The notes below the pieces were generated by a model. That model did not search any database. It was not told the DNA's origin and saw only the letters and a list, made by a program, of their open reading frames with translations. From Saccharopolyspora rhizosphaerae (GTDB lineage Bacteria; Actinomycetota; Actinomycetes; Mycobacteriales; Pseudonocardiaceae): 64,000 nt of DNA. The translations under genes and the position numbers were made by a program. The stretch is taken from NCBI RefSeq assembly GCF_003931915.1, contig NZ_RSAA01000035.1, forward strand, positions 124,001 through 188,000, written 5' to 3'. How positions within the stretch are numbered: position 1 is the stretch's first letter; the number at the start of each line of letters is the position of its first letter. Of the stretch, positions 8,674 to 17,171 are shown one piece after another.

Positions 8674-9816
8674 TCAGAATCCCATGGAACGCCCGATGAT
8701 CTCCTTCATGATCTCGGTCGTGCCGCCGTAGATCGTCTGCACCCGCGAGTCCAGGTAGGCCTTGGCCACCGGGTACTCGGTCATGTAGCCGAACCCGCCG
8801 TGCAGTTGCAGGCAGCGGTCGACGACGCGCTTGTTGAGCTCGCTGAGCCACCACTTGGCCATGGCTGCGTGCTCGATGCTCAGTTCACCGCGCACGTGGT
8901 CACGCACGCAACGGTCTGCGAAAACCTGGCCGATCTCGACCTCGGTGGCCATCTCGGCGAGTTCGAAGCGGGTGTTCTGGAACTTGCCGATGGGGCGGCC
9001 GAACGCGGTGCGTTCGCGGCAGTACTCCTTGGTGATGTCCAGGACCTTGGCGGCGGAGGCGATCGCGGCGACACCGATCGACAGGCGCTCCTGCGGCAGG
9101 TTCTGCATCAGGTAGACGAAGCCCTGCCCTTCTTCGCCGAGCAGGTTGCGGGCCGGCACGCGCATGTCGTTGAAGAACAGTTCGGCGGTGTCCTGCGCCT
9201 TCTGCCCGATCTTGTCGAGGTTGCGGCCGCGCTCGAAGCCGGGCATGCCGCGCTCGACCACCAGCAGGCTGATGCCCTGGTGCCCGGCGTCGGGGTCGGT
9301 GCGGGCCACCACGATGACCAGGTCGGACATGATGCCGTTGCTGATGAAGGTCTTCTGCCCGTTGAGGACGTAGTCGTCCCCGTCGCGGATCGCGGTGGTG
9401 CGGATGCCCTGCAGGTCGCTGCCGGCGCCGGGTTCGGTCATGGCGATCGCGGAGATGAGCTCGCCCGAGCAGAACCCGGGCAGCCAGCGCTGCTTCTGCT
9501 CGTCGTTGGCCAGCTTCATCAGGTACGGCGCGACGATGTCGTTGTGCAGGGGCGAGCCGAAGCCGGAAACCCCGGCGCGGACGAGTTCTTCGTCGAAGAC
9601 GACGTTGAAGCGGAAGTCGTCGACACCGCCCCCGCCGTAGGCGTCGTCGACGGCGAAACCGAGCAGGCCTTGCTCACCGGCGGCGCGCCAGGATTCCCTG
9701 CTGACCTGACCGGCTTCCTCCCACTCCTGCTGGTGCGGGACGAGTTCCTTGTGGACGAAGGTCCGAACCGTCTCGCGGAACGCCTCGTGTTCGGGCTCGA
9801 ACAACTCCCTGCGCAT
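8674..9816 (-). CDS. Acyl-CoA dehydrogenase
   Basis: 380 residues, standard length. AMTEPGAGSDLQGI is the flavin/substrate signature; YGGTTEIMKEIIGRSMGF is the conserved C-terminus. It makes trans-2-enoyl-CoA and passes electrons to ETF. I chose ATG 9816, where AAGGAA sits eight bases upstream; a GTG two codons earlier is the alternative. Single gene between two terminator-like elements, close to other acyl-CoA genes. Confidence 0.92.
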   Translation of the reverse strand: MRRELFEPEHEAFRETVRTFVHKELVPHQQEWEEAGQVSRESWRAAGEQGLLGFAVDDAYGGGGVDDFRFNVVFDEELVRAGVSGFGSPLHNDIVAPYLMKLANDEQKQRWLPGFCSGELISAIAMTEPGAGSDLQGIRTTAIRDGDDYVLNGQKTFISNGIMSDLVIVVARTDPDAGHQGISLLVVERGMPGFERGRNLDKIGQKAQDTAELFFNDMRVPARNLLGEEGQGFVYLMQNLPQERLSIGVAAIASAAKVLDITKEYCRERTAFGRPIGKFQNTRFELAEMATEVEIGQVFADRCVRDHVRGELSIEHAAMAKWWLSELNKRVVDRCLQLHGGFGYMTEYPVAKAYLDSRVQTIYGGTTEIMKEIIGRSMGF

Positions 9817-9841
9817 GGTCACGCTTCCTTCCGGTTGGTGG

Positions 9842-9884
9842 CGGGCAGTGCGAGCAAGGGAACCTTCCTGTCATCCACTGCCCG
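9842..9884 (+). repeat. GGGAACCTTCC dispersed element, copy 4, with 9-bp complementary arms
   Basis: Core GAGCAAGGGAACCTTCCTG lies between perfect arms CGGGCAGTG (9842-9850) and CACTGCCCG (9876-9884). It sits between the CoA-transferase stop (9932) and the acyl-CoA dehydrogenase start, and could end transcription of the former. Clearest case of unique arms around a shared centre. Confidence 0.85.
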
Positions 9885-9931
9885 ACACGCCGCTTCAAGG
9901 GGACGGTTCTGTCGGTCGGGTGCGCCGCGGG

Positions 9932-11065
9932 TCACTGCGGCGTGGAGCGCATCGCCCCGGAATCGAGCAGCTCGCGGGGAAGTCCCCAATCGCGGAGCAC
10001 CTCTTCGGTGTGCGCCCCAGGGGTGGCGACCGCACCGGGTTCGGGGTTCGGGGTGCGGCTGAAGCGTGGCGCTGGGGCGGGTTGAACGGTCCCGTCGCGG
10101 CGCAGCAGGGTTGTGCGGGCCGCCAGGTGCGGGTGCTCGTCGGCTTCGGCCATGGACAGGACCGGGGCGAAGCAGGCGTCGGAGCCGTCGAAGATCTCGG
10201 TCCACTCCTGCTGGGTGCGCTGCTTGAACCGCTCGGCGAAGGCCTTCCGCAGTTCGGGCCAGTTCGACGGGTCGTCGCGGTCGGGGACCTCGCCGGTCAG
10301 CTCGAGCTTGTCGAGCAGTTCGGCGTAGAACTTGGGTTCCAGCGCACCCACCGAGACGTGTTCGCCGTCGGCGGTTTCGTAGACGTCGTAGTAGGGCGCA
10401 CCGGTGTCGAGCAGGTTGGTGCCGCGCTCGGTGCTCCAGGCACCGGAGTTGAAGAAGCCCCACAGCATGGCGCCGAGGTGCGCGGTTCCATCGACGATGG
10501 CCGCGTCGACGACCTGGCCGCGGCCACTGCCGCGGGCCTCCAGCAGGGCGGCGAGCACGCCGACCGCCAGGTACATCGCGCCGCCACCGAAGTCGCCGAG
10601 CAGGTTGGCCGGGACCTGCGGCGGGCCGTCCTTGCGTCCGATGAGGTGCAGCATGCCGGTCAGCGACACGTAGCCGACGTCGTGGCCGGCGGTGTGCGCG
10701 AGCGGGCCGTCCTGACCCCACCCGGTCATCCGCCCGTAGACCAGTCGGGGGTTGAGCTCCCAGCACTGTTCCGGGCCGACGCCGAGGCGTTCGGTGACGC
10801 CGGGACGCAGTCCCTCCAGCAGCACGTCGGCTTCGGCTGCCAGCGCCAGCACCGCTTGCGGCCCCTGCTCGTGCTTGAGGTCGACCTGCACCGAGCGCTT
10901 GCCCCGGTTGAGCAGGTCCTCGTCGCCACCGGACCCGCCGGGCCGGTCGACGCGGACCACGTCCGCTCCGAGGTCGGCCAGCAGCATCGCGCAGAACGGT
11001 GCGGGACCGATCCCGGCGAGCTCGACGACTTTCACCCCGGCCAGCGGGCCACCCCTTGCCGTCAC
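9932..11065 (-). CDS. CaiB/BaiF family protein, alpha-methylacyl-CoA racemase type
   Basis: 377 residues of the class III CoA-transferase fold. GRMTGWGQDGPLAHTAGHD near residue 125 matches the alpha-methylacyl-CoA racemase subgroup, which inverts the 2-methyl centre of branched acyl-CoAs so that they can enter beta-oxidation. The GTG at 11065 has AGGA six bases upstream; the longer frame to 11137 lacks a good site. Divergent from a MerR regulator, which may control it. A true CoA-transferase remains possible. Confidence 0.85.
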   Translation of the reverse strand: MTARGGPLAGVKVVELAGIGPAPFCAMLLADLGADVVRVDRPGGSGGDEDLLNRGKRSVQVDLKHEQGPQAVLALAAEADVLLEGLRPGVTERLGVGPEQCWELNPRLVYGRMTGWGQDGPLAHTAGHDVGYVSLTGMLHLIGRKDGPPQVPANLLGDFGGGAMYLAVGVLAALLEARGSGRGQVVDAAIVDGTAHLGAMLWGFFNSGAWSTERGTNLLDTGAPYYDVYETADGEHVSVGALEPKFYAELLDKLELTGEVPDRDDPSNWPELRKAFAERFKQRTQQEWTEIFDGSDACFAPVLSMAEADEHPHLAARTTLLRRDGTVQPAPAPRFSRTPNPEPGAVATPGAHTEEVLRDWGLPRELLDSGAMRSTPQ

Positions 11066-11147
11066 GACAGATCCTCTCCCCACGACGCGGAAGCCCGAGC
11101 CCTCGGACAACGCTGTGTCACGCGACACACGAATCACGACGCAATCA

Positions 11148-11169
11148 GTGTTACATCGTTGGTGTTACA
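11148..11169. promoter_or_regulatory. Direct repeat in the merR/CoA-racemase divergent promoter
   Basis: Two copies of GTGTTACA (11148-11155 and 11162-11169), 14 bp apart, lie between the divergent genes and overlap the likely -35 region of the MerR gene. They are a candidate binding site for that MerR protein or another regulator; inference. Confidence 0.35.
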
Positions 11170-11181
11170 GCGGTCAAGGAG

Positions 11182-11187
11182 TAGCGT
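11182..11187 (+). promoter_or_regulatory. -10 element of a leaderless promoter for the MerR gene
   Basis: TAGCGT ends six bases before the ATG at 11194, which puts the expected transcription start on the first base of the codon. AAGGAG is present but 12 bases off, too far to serve well. Confidence 0.45.
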
Positions 11188-11193
11188 GTCGGC

Positions 11194-11910
11194 ATGCTCC
11201 GAACTGCGGACGAAGAGCTCACCATCGACGAACTGGCCGCCCGTGCCGGGGTGACCGTGCGGACGGTCCGCTTCTACTCGTCGCGCGGCCTGCTGCCGCC
11301 TCCGCGGTTGCGCGGTCGTCTCGGACTCTACGGCGCCGAGCACCTCGCGCGACTGGATCTGATCCGCGAGCTGCAGACGCTGGGCTTCACGCTGTCGGCC
11401 ATCGAACGCCACCTTCAGCGCATCCCGGAGGGCTCTTCGCCGGACGAACTGGCCTTGCAGCGCGCGCTGATCGCCCCGTGGACCGACGAGCACGCCGAAG
11501 AGCTCGACCGCCACGAACTCGACCGCCGCGCAGGCCGCCACCTGGACGACGAGCTGGTCGAGCACCTGGTGGAACTGGGGATCCTCCAGCGCATCGACGA
11601 CCCCGACAAGCTGCGGCTGCCCAGCCCGGCGATGCTGGGCGTGGGACTGCAGATCCTCGACCTGGGGCTGCCGCTGGAGATGCTCGTGCAGGCCAAGGGG
11701 ATCGTCGAGAAGCACACCGCGCAGATCGCCACCGAACTGCGCGAGCTGTTCGCGGCGAACGTGCTGCGCCCCTACGTGGAGCACGGCCGCCCCGAGGACG
11801 AGCGGGAACGCGTGCGCGCGGCGACCGACCAGCTCCGGCCGCTGACGATCCAGGTCCTGGTCAACGGTTTTCAGCACGCCGTCAACGACGTCATCCGCGA
11901 CCACGTCTGA
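11194..11910 (+). CDS. MerR family transcriptional regulator
   Basis: 238 residues. The N-terminal winged helix is typical: LTIDELAARAGVTVRTVRFY at residues 9-28, then SRGLLPPP and the second helix pair LIRELQTLGFTLSAI. The C-terminal 150 residues form a helical effector domain (MerR with DUF1836-like length) and carry no metal-binding cysteines, so the ligand is likely organic. Divergent from the alpha-methylacyl-CoA racemase gene, hence a probable regulator of branched fatty acid use; inference. Confidence 0.85.
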   Translation: MLRTADEELTIDELAARAGVTVRTVRFYSSRGLLPPPRLRGRLGLYGAEHLARLDLIRELQTLGFTLSAIERHLQRIPEGSSPDELALQRALIAPWTDEHAEELDRHELDRRAGRHLDDELVEHLVELGILQRIDDPDKLRLPSPAMLGVGLQILDLGLPLEMLVQAKGIVEKHTAQIATELRELFAANVLRPYVEHGRPEDERERVRAATDQLRPLTIQVLVNGFQHAVNDVIRDHV

Positions 11911-12068
11911 TCCGACCGCTCCTCCCCCGAAGTCGCTTCCTCCCCGCGCGGTTCGTCGCGGTGTGATTTCCAGCGTTCGGCGCTGGTCCCGATCGCGCTC
12001 GATCAGGTTTCATCTCGTCAACGCGCGACACGCAACCGCTGTTTCGGTGCGAGGGGAGATCGGCTGCG

Positions 12069-13403
12069 ATGAACACCGTGGACGACTGGGCCGAGGCAGC
12101 ACTGGCCACGACCCTCCCGCGTCTGCTCGCCCACACCACCGCCCAGTTCCCGGACAAGCCCGCCTTGACCGACTCCGGCCGGACCTTCACCTGGCAGCAG
12201 GCCGGTGAGGAGGTCGAGCTGCTGGCCGCGGCGTTCCACGCGCTCGGACTGCAGCGCGGCCAGACCATCCTGCTGATGATGTCCAACCGCGCCGAACACT
12301 GGCTGGCCGACGTCGCCGCGGCTCACCTGGGCGCGGTCTCCAGCACCCTGCACCCGTCGTTGAGCCAGGACCAGGTGCACGCCATCGCCAGCCACAGCCG
12401 CGCACGCGTGGTCGTGCTCGAAAGCAGCAACCAGCTGCGGCGGTGGGCGAAGGCACTGCGCAACCACAGCACCATCGAGCACGTGGTGGTGCTCGATGAG
12501 GCCGTGATGGTTGGCGCCGACCACCGGTTCCAGACCTGGAGCGACCTGCGAGCACGGGGTGCTCAGCGCCTGCGGGAAAACCCGGAGCTCGTGCAGCGGG
12601 CGAGCGCGCCGATCAGCCCGGGCACCCCTGCGGCCGTGATGTACCCGAACGAGGACAGCGATCAGATCAAGGCCGTGGTGCTGACCCACCGCAACATCTG
12701 CTTCGCCGCGGCGGCGCTGCACCAGCTCACGCGGCCGCGGCCGAACACGCGACGGCTGAGCTACCTGCCGCTGAGCCACATCGCCGAGCGGGTGGTGGGC
12801 ATCTACGCCGCGATCCACGACGCCGCGCACGTGCACTTCTGCCCGGAGCGCGAGGACGTGCTCTCCCAGTTGCGGAAGGCACGGCCGACGCTGTTCTTCG
12901 CCTCGCCCGAGATCTGGTCGCGGCTGGCCGGAGCGCTCCGCGACATCCCCGCTGAGCAGCGGGCCAACGCCCGCGACGGGCGCAGGGCGCGGGAACGCAT
13001 CGGCTTGGGCGGCACGGTGTGGCCGTCAAGCAGGTCCGGCCCGATCAACTCCGAGGAGAGGGAGCTGTTCCGCGGCATCGGGCTCGACGTCTGCGAGTTG
13101 TGGGGGCTGACCGAGACGACGGGGTGCGCGACCACGAACCACTCCGACGCCCGCCGCACCGGCACGGTCGGCCGGGCGATGCCCGGCATGGAGATCCGCA
13201 TCGCAGCGGATGGAGAGGTGCTGGTCCGCGGGCCGCTGGTGTGCGCGGGGTATTTGGAGGCCGACGGGCTGGTCCGTCCCGCCACCGACACGGACGGCTG
13301 GCTGTCGACGGGCGACGTCGGCGAGCTCGACCAAGACGGTTACCTGACGATCACCGGTCACAAGCCCGAGCTGTTCGGCGGCGGCCTGCCCTTGGCGTTG
13401 TGA
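12069..13403 (+). CDS. AMP-binding (acyl-CoA synthetase-like) protein with degenerate active site
   Basis: 444 residues, against about 600 for long-chain acyl-CoA synthetases. The start (FPDKPALTDSGRTFTWQQ), LTHRNICFAAAALHQL, YLPLSHIAERV, CELWGLTETTG and DGWLSTGDVGELDQDGYLTI align with the family. Three things are wrong: the P-loop that normally reads YTSGTTGxPKG is VMYPNEDSDQIKAVVLTH; the segment before ELWG is about 100 residues short; and the protein stops at GHKPELFGGGLPLAL, before the C-terminal domain with the catalytic lysine. It is probably inactive as a ligase or a decaying gene, though the frame is intact. GGGGAGA precedes the ATG at 11 bases. Confidence 0.8.
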   Translation: MNTVDDWAEAALATTLPRLLAHTTAQFPDKPALTDSGRTFTWQQAGEEVELLAAAFHALGLQRGQTILLMMSNRAEHWLADVAAAHLGAVSSTLHPSLSQDQVHAIASHSRARVVVLESSNQLRRWAKALRNHSTIEHVVVLDEAVMVGADHRFQTWSDLRARGAQRLRENPELVQRASAPISPGTPAAVMYPNEDSDQIKAVVLTHRNICFAAAALHQLTRPRPNTRRLSYLPLSHIAERVVGIYAAIHDAAHVHFCPEREDVLSQLRKARPTLFFASPEIWSRLAGALRDIPAEQRANARDGRRARERIGLGGTVWPSSRSGPINSEERELFRGIGLDVCELWGLTETTGCATTNHSDARRTGTVGRAMPGMEIRIAADGEVLVRGPLVCAGYLEADGLVRPATDTDGWLSTGDVGELDQDGYLTITGHKPELFGGGLPLAL

Positions 13404-13412
13404 GCGTCGTCG

Positions 13413-13437
13413 CGAGCAGGGGAACCTCCCTGCCATT
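13413..13437 (+). repeat. GGGAACCTTCC dispersed element, copy 5
   Basis: Reads GAGCAGGGGAACCTCCCTGCC, ten bases after the stop of the synthetase-like gene; CAGG and CCTG can pair. One substitution in the core (CTCC for CTTCC). Confidence 0.7.
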
Positions 13438-13530
13438 CCGGAAGCCGGTGTGAGGTGGCAGCACGGACGCTCCCTTCAGCGGCCAACTCAGGGGCTGACC
13501 ACAGGCGGCGGTTGCACCGTTCGCACCAGA

Positions 13531-13536
13531 TAACGT
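13531..13536 (+). promoter_or_regulatory. -10 element of a leaderless promoter for the DUF202 pair
   Basis: TAACGT lies exactly six bases before the ATG at 13543, with no ribosome-binding site between. Confidence 0.45.
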
Positions 13537-13542
13537 GAGGTC

Positions 13543-13935
13543 ATGCCGACCAACGGGGAAGAGGGGGCCACGCGCTGGCCGCGGCGGCTCTACGAGGAGG
13601 GCGAGGAACCCGATCCGCGGTTCACGCTCGCCAACGAGCGGACGTTCCTGGCGTGGATCCGCACCGCGTTGGCGTTGATGGCCGGCGGTGTTGCGGTCGA
13701 GGCGCTCAACGCCGTTGCGGCAGAGCCCAGCACACTGCGCACCATGCTGGCGGTCCCGTTGCTGCTGGCCGGTGTGCTGTGCAGCGGCACCGCGTTCACC
13801 CGGTGGGTCGCCACCGAACGCGCACTGCGGCGGGGTCGGCCGCTGCCCGCGCCGCGGCTGGCTCCCGCGTTGGGTTACGGGCTGGCCCTGATCGGCGTGG
13901 CGGCCTGCGTGCTGCTGTTCGTGACCGGGTTCTGA
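13543..13935 (+). CDS. DUF202 membrane protein (YidH-like)
   Basis: 130 residues. The DUF202 signature FTLANERTFLAWIRTALALMAGG at residues 27-49 is followed by three hydrophobic segments (about 40-58, 68-85 and 108-128). Inner membrane; function unknown in the family. The stop at 13935 is one base before the next start, so the two DUF202 genes form an operon and perhaps a complex, like YidH-YidG of enterobacteria. Confidence 0.85.
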   Translation: MPTNGEEGATRWPRRLYEEGEEPDPRFTLANERTFLAWIRTALALMAGGVAVEALNAVAAEPSTLRTMLAVPLLLAGVLCSGTAFTRWVATERALRRGRPLPAPRLAPALGYGLALIGVAACVLLFVTGF

Positions 13936-13936
13936 G

Positions 13937-14263
13937 ATGAGCGGTGACGAGCCCTGGGATCCGGGACTGCAGGTCGAGCGCACCACGCTCGCCTGGTTGC
14001 GAACCGTGCTGTCGTTCACCGTGAGTCTGTTGGTGCTGCTCAAGTTGATCTCGCACCACAGCGCGATCGCGGCGGTCGTGTGCGCGCTGGTGACGTTGCC
14101 GACCAGCGCGATCGTGGGTTGGCTGGTGTGGCGGCGTCACCACCGCAGTGATCGTCGGCTGCGCGCACAGGCACCGCTGCCGGGCGGGTCGTTGCCCGCC
14201 GCGACAGCGGTGCTGTCGATGCTCGCCGGTGCGACCGGCGCGGTCTACGTGCTGTTCGCCTAG
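13937..14263 (+). CDS. DUF202 membrane protein (YidG-like)
   Basis: 108 residues. It carries the same DUF202 motif (VERTTLAWLRTVLSF at residues 13-27) and three membrane segments. It begins immediately after the first DUF202 gene. Function unknown. Confidence 0.83.
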   Translation: MSGDEPWDPGLQVERTTLAWLRTVLSFTVSLLVLLKLISHHSAIAAVVCALVTLPTSAIVGWLVWRRHHRSDRRLRAQAPLPGGSLPAATAVLSMLAGATGAVYVLFA

Positions 14264-14311
14264 GAGCCGTGCTGCATCCCGTGCGGGGGTGGAGCGGTTC
14301 CTCAGCGGGCC

Positions 14312-14728
14312 TCAGGCGACGCGCACGTCGATGTCGACGTTGCCCCGCACCGCGTTGGAGTACGGGCAGACTGCGTCCGCGGCTCCGGCGAGCTGCTGGG
14401 CCTGCTCTCCTGGCACCCCGGGGAGGTCGACGACCAGGGCCACGGTGAGCCCGTACCCGCCCTCGCCGTTCGGGCCGATGCCGACCTCGGCGGTGACCGA
14501 CGAGCCCTCGATGTCGACCTTCTGCTTGCGGGCCACGACCTGCAGGGCGCTGTGGAAGCAGGAGGAGTAGCCGGCCGCGAACAGCTGCTCGGGGTTCGTG
14601 GCTCCGCCAGGACCGCCCATCTCCTTCGGAATGGCCAGTTCGAGGTCGACCAGGCCGTCGGAGGTCCGGGTGCGGCCGGCGCGGCCGGCACCGGTGGCGG
14701 TGGCTTCCGCGGTGTAGAGAGCAGTCAT
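14312..14728 (-). CDS. ohr: Organic hydroperoxide resistance protein Ohr
   Basis: 138 residues, OsmC/Ohr family. The two redox cysteines are present, C57 in YSSCFHSAL and C121 in AVCPYSNAVRGN; the Ohr-type spacing separates it from OsmC. It reduces organic and lipid hydroperoxides, using lipoyl-bearing proteins as electron donors in characterised members. Its ATG overlaps the ohrR stop by four bases (ATGA), so it is coupled to its regulator. Confidence 0.93.
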   Translation of the reverse strand: MTALYTAEATATGAGRAGRTRTSDGLVDLELAIPKEMGGPGGATNPEQLFAAGYSSCFHSALQVVARKQKVDIEGSSVTAEVGIGPNGEGGYGLTVALVVDLPGVPGEQAQQLAGAADAVCPYSNAVRGNVDIDVRVA

Positions 14729-15198
14729 GATCGTGTCTCCCGATTCTCGGTGACCCGGCGCGCCGCGTCGTTCAACGTGCTCGTCAGGTTCTCCAGCGTG
14801 GCCCGCAATTCCTCGACCTCACCGAGGTCCATGCCGGTGGCGGTGACCATCCGCTGCGGGATGTCGCGCGCCTGCTGCCACAGGGCACGCCCGTCGTCGG
14901 TGACCTCCACCCGCACCGACCGTTCGTCGGTCTCGCTGCGGGTGCGGACGAGCAGCCCGCGGGCCTGGAGCCGTTTCAGCAGTGGCGACAGCGTTCCCGA
15001 GTCGAGCCGGAGCGCTCCACCGAGTTCCTTGACCGTGACCGACTCGCGCTCCCACAGCACCAACATCACCAGGTACTGCGGGTAGGTCAGGCCGATCTCG
15101 TCGAGGAAGGGCCGGTAGAGGTTGGTGAACGCCCGCGATGCGCTGTGCAGCGCGAAGCAGAGCATCCGGTCCAGCGTTGAGCCCGTTCCCGTCGTCAC
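14725..15198 (-). CDS. ohrR: MarR family peroxide-sensing repressor OhrR
   Basis: 157 residues. The N-terminal C14 in MLCFALHSASRAF is the reactive cysteine of OhrR proteins; the winged helix follows (TVKELGGALRLDSGTLSPLLKRL, wing near TDERSVRV). In the family, oxidation of that cysteine releases the repressor from DNA. First gene of ohrR-ohr. The GTG at 15198 falls six bases after a -10 TACTGT, so the message is probably leaderless, and a 36-bp palindrome covers the promoter. Confidence 0.92.
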   Translation of the reverse strand: MTTGTGSTLDRMLCFALHSASRAFTNLYRPFLDEIGLTYPQYLVMLVLWERESVTVKELGGALRLDSGTLSPLLKRLQARGLLVRTRSETDERSVRVEVTDDGRALWQQARDIPQRMVTATGMDLGEVEELRATLENLTSTLNDAARRVTENRETRS

Positions 15199-15210
15199 AC
15201 AACCACAGTA

Positions 15211-15246
15211 GCGTCCAATTCAGTTGTGCACAACTGAATTGGACGC
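15211..15246. promoter_or_regulatory. OhrR operator, perfect 36-bp palindrome over the ohrR promoter
   Basis: Each 18-base half mirrors the other without a mismatch; the centre is CAGTTGTGCACAACTG, flanked by CAATT/AATTG as in known OhrR sites. On the minus strand a -35 TTGTGC (15233-15228), a 17-base spacer and a -10 TACTGT (15210-15205) can be read, so bound OhrR would cover the -35 and spacer. Confidence 0.85.
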
Positions 15247-15310
15247 AATCGGGTTCAGTCCGATCGCGCACGAGGTGAACGAGCCGCGCACCTTCAGGTC
15301 AGCGCGGTGG

Positions 15311-15360
15311 AGCGGCCCTCGGTGATGACAGGAAGGTTCCCATGCTCACCTCGGGCCGCT
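15311..15360 (-). repeat. GGGAACCTTCC dispersed element, copy 6, with 8-bp complementary arms
   Basis: AGCGGCCC (15311-15318) pairs with GGGCCGCT (15353-15360), and inside these GGTGA pairs with TCACC; the loop holds GACAGGAAGGTTCCCATGC. It begins three bases beyond the sdaA stop, where it can act as the terminator of gcvH-sdaA. Confidence 0.85.
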
Positions 15361-15362
15361 CG

Positions 15363-16718
15363 TCAGCACTCGATGACGTTGACGGCCAAACCGCCGCGCG
15401 CGGTCTCCTTGTACTTGACCTTCATGTCGCGGCCGGTCTCCCGCATGGTCTTCATGACCTTGTCCAACGACACGAAGTGCGTGCCGTCGCCGCGCAGCGC
15501 CATCCGCGCAGCGGTGATCGCCTTGACCGAGGCCACCGCGTTGCGCTCGATGCACGGGATCTGCACCAGGCCGCCGATCGGATCGCAGGTCAGGCCGAGG
15601 TTGTGCTCCATCGCGATCTCAGCGGCGTTCTCCACCTGCTCGGGCGTGCCACCGAGCACCTCGGCCAGCCCGGCTGCGGCCATCGAGCAGGCCGAGCCGA
15701 CTTCACCCTGGCACCCCACCTCAGCTCCGGAGATGGACGCGTTCTCCTTGAACAGCACGCCGATCGCTCCCGCCGTGAGCAGGAACCGCACGACGCCGTC
15801 CTCGTCGGCACCCGGCACGAACTTGGCGTAGTAGTGCAGCACCGCGGGGACGATCCCGGCCGCCCCGTTGGTCGGTGCGGTCACCACTCGCCCACCGGCT
15901 GCGTTCTCCTCGTTGACCGCCAGCGCGAACAACGTGACCCACTCCAGGGGATCGTCCTGGTCGGTCAGCGCGGCAGCCAGCTCCGCCGCGCGCCGACGCA
16001 CCTTCAGACCCCCGGGCAGCTCACCGGTGTTGCGGCACCCGTTGTCGACGCACTCCCGCATCACGCGCCAGATGTCCCACAGCCCGGCGCGCACCGCGGA
16101 CTCCTCGCGCCACGCCCGCTCGTTGGCCAGCATCACGCCGCTGATCGGAAGACCGGACTCGGCGCTGCGCAGCAGCAGGTCCGCCCCGGTGCTGAAGGGC
16201 ATGGGAACCGCCGTGCCATCGGGTTGGACCCGATCCGCGCCGGCGGCGTCCTCGTCCACGACGAACCCGCCGCCCACCGAGTAGTACAGGGCCGAGTCCA
16301 GCTCACCGCCGCCGTTGCCGAGGGCGGTGAAGCGCATCCCGTTGGGGTGGTGCGGCAAGGACTTGCGCCGGTGCAGCACCAGGTCCCGGGCGCTGGTGAA
16401 GGACAGCACGTGGTCGCCACCGAGCCGCAGCAGACCACTGCGTTCGATCGCCTCGACCCGTTGCGCACCGGCCACCGGGTCCACCGACTCCGGACGGTGC
16501 CCTTCCAACCCGAGCACCACCGCGTTCGGGCTGCCATGCCCGTGGCCGGTCGCGCCGAGGGAACCGAACAACTCCGCTTTGACCCTGTTGACCTGGGAGA
16601 TCGTCCCGCGTTCACGCAGCCTGGCGGTGAACCGCTGCGCTGCGCGCATCGGTCCCACGGTGTGCGAGCTGGACGGGCCGATCCCCACCGAGAACAGGTC
16701 GAAGACACCGATCGCCAT
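15363..16718 (-). CDS. sdaA: L-serine ammonia-lyase (serine deaminase) SdaA
   Basis: 451 residues, the one-chain type. [20 protein letters not shown] opens the beta domain. The alpha domain has conserved cysteines for a [4Fe-4S] cluster ([12 protein letters not shown] near 247, [19 protein letters not shown] near 333, [19 protein letters not shown] near 372). It converts L-serine to pyruvate and ammonia. It starts 32 nt after gcvH and shares its riboswitch, tying serine breakdown to glycine excess. Confidence 0.94.
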   Translation of the reverse strand: MAIGVFDLFSVGIGPSSSHTVGPMRAAQRFTARLRERGTISQVNRVKAELFGSLGATGHGHGSPNAVVLGLEGHRPESVDPVAGAQRVEAIERSGLLRLGGDHVLSFTSARDLVLHRRKSLPHHPNGMRFTALGNGGGELDSALYYSVGGGFVVDEDAAGADRVQPDGTAVPMPFSTGADLLLRSAESGLPISGVMLANERAWREESAVRAGLWDIWRVMRECVDNGCRNTGELPGGLKVRRRAAELAAALTDQDDPLEWVTLFALAVNEENAAGGRVVTAPTNGAAGIVPAVLHYYAKFVPGADEDGVVRFLLTAGAIGVLFKENASISGAEVGCQGEVGSACSMAAAGLAEVLGGTPEQVENAAEIAMEHNLGLTCDPIGGLVQIPCIERNAVASVKAITAARMALRGDGTHFVSLDKVMKTMRETGRDMKVKYKETARGGLAVNVIEC

Positions 16719-16750
16719 TGATCGTCTCGCCTCGTTCCGGGGCTTCGCGG

Positions 16751-17122
16751 CTACTCGCTGATCAACTCCGAGTACTGCTGAGCCGTGAGGGTCGCACCGG
16801 TCTCGCTGACGCGCACCTCGATCAGCCAGCCCTCGCCGTAGGGGTCGGAGTTGACCACGGCCGGGTCGTCGACGACCGCTTCGTTGATGGTGACGACCTC
16901 GCCGGTGACGGGTGCGAACAGGTCGCTGACGGACTTGGTGGACTCCAGCTCACCGCACGCCTGACCGGCCTCGATCTTGTCACCGACCTCGGGCAGCTGG
17001 ACGAAGACGATGTCACCCAGGGCGCTGGCGGCGTGCTCGGTGATGCCGATGCGGGCGATCTCGCCGCGGTCTTCGATCCACTCGTGCTCTTCGGTGTACG
17101 CCAGGTTGGTCGGCAACGACAT
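16751..17122 (-). CDS. gcvH: Glycine cleavage system H protein
   Basis: 123 residues, usual length. The lipoylated lysine is K63 in ESTKSVSDL. It shuttles the aminomethyl group between the P, T and L proteins of glycine cleavage. GGAG lies eight bases before the ATG. No gcvT or gcvP is in the window; the next gene of the unit is sdaA. A tandem glycine riboswitch occupies the leader. Confidence 0.95.
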   Translation of the reverse strand: MSLPTNLAYTEEHEWIEDRGEIARIGITEHAASALGDIVFVQLPEVGDKIEAGQACGELESTKSVSDLFAPVTGEVVTINEAVVDDPAVVNSDPYGEGWLIEVRVSETGATLTAQQYSELISE

Positions 17123-17171
17123 GAGGGAGGCTCCAAAGCTGTTCGTGGGGACGATCGTTCCCCGGTTTCGG

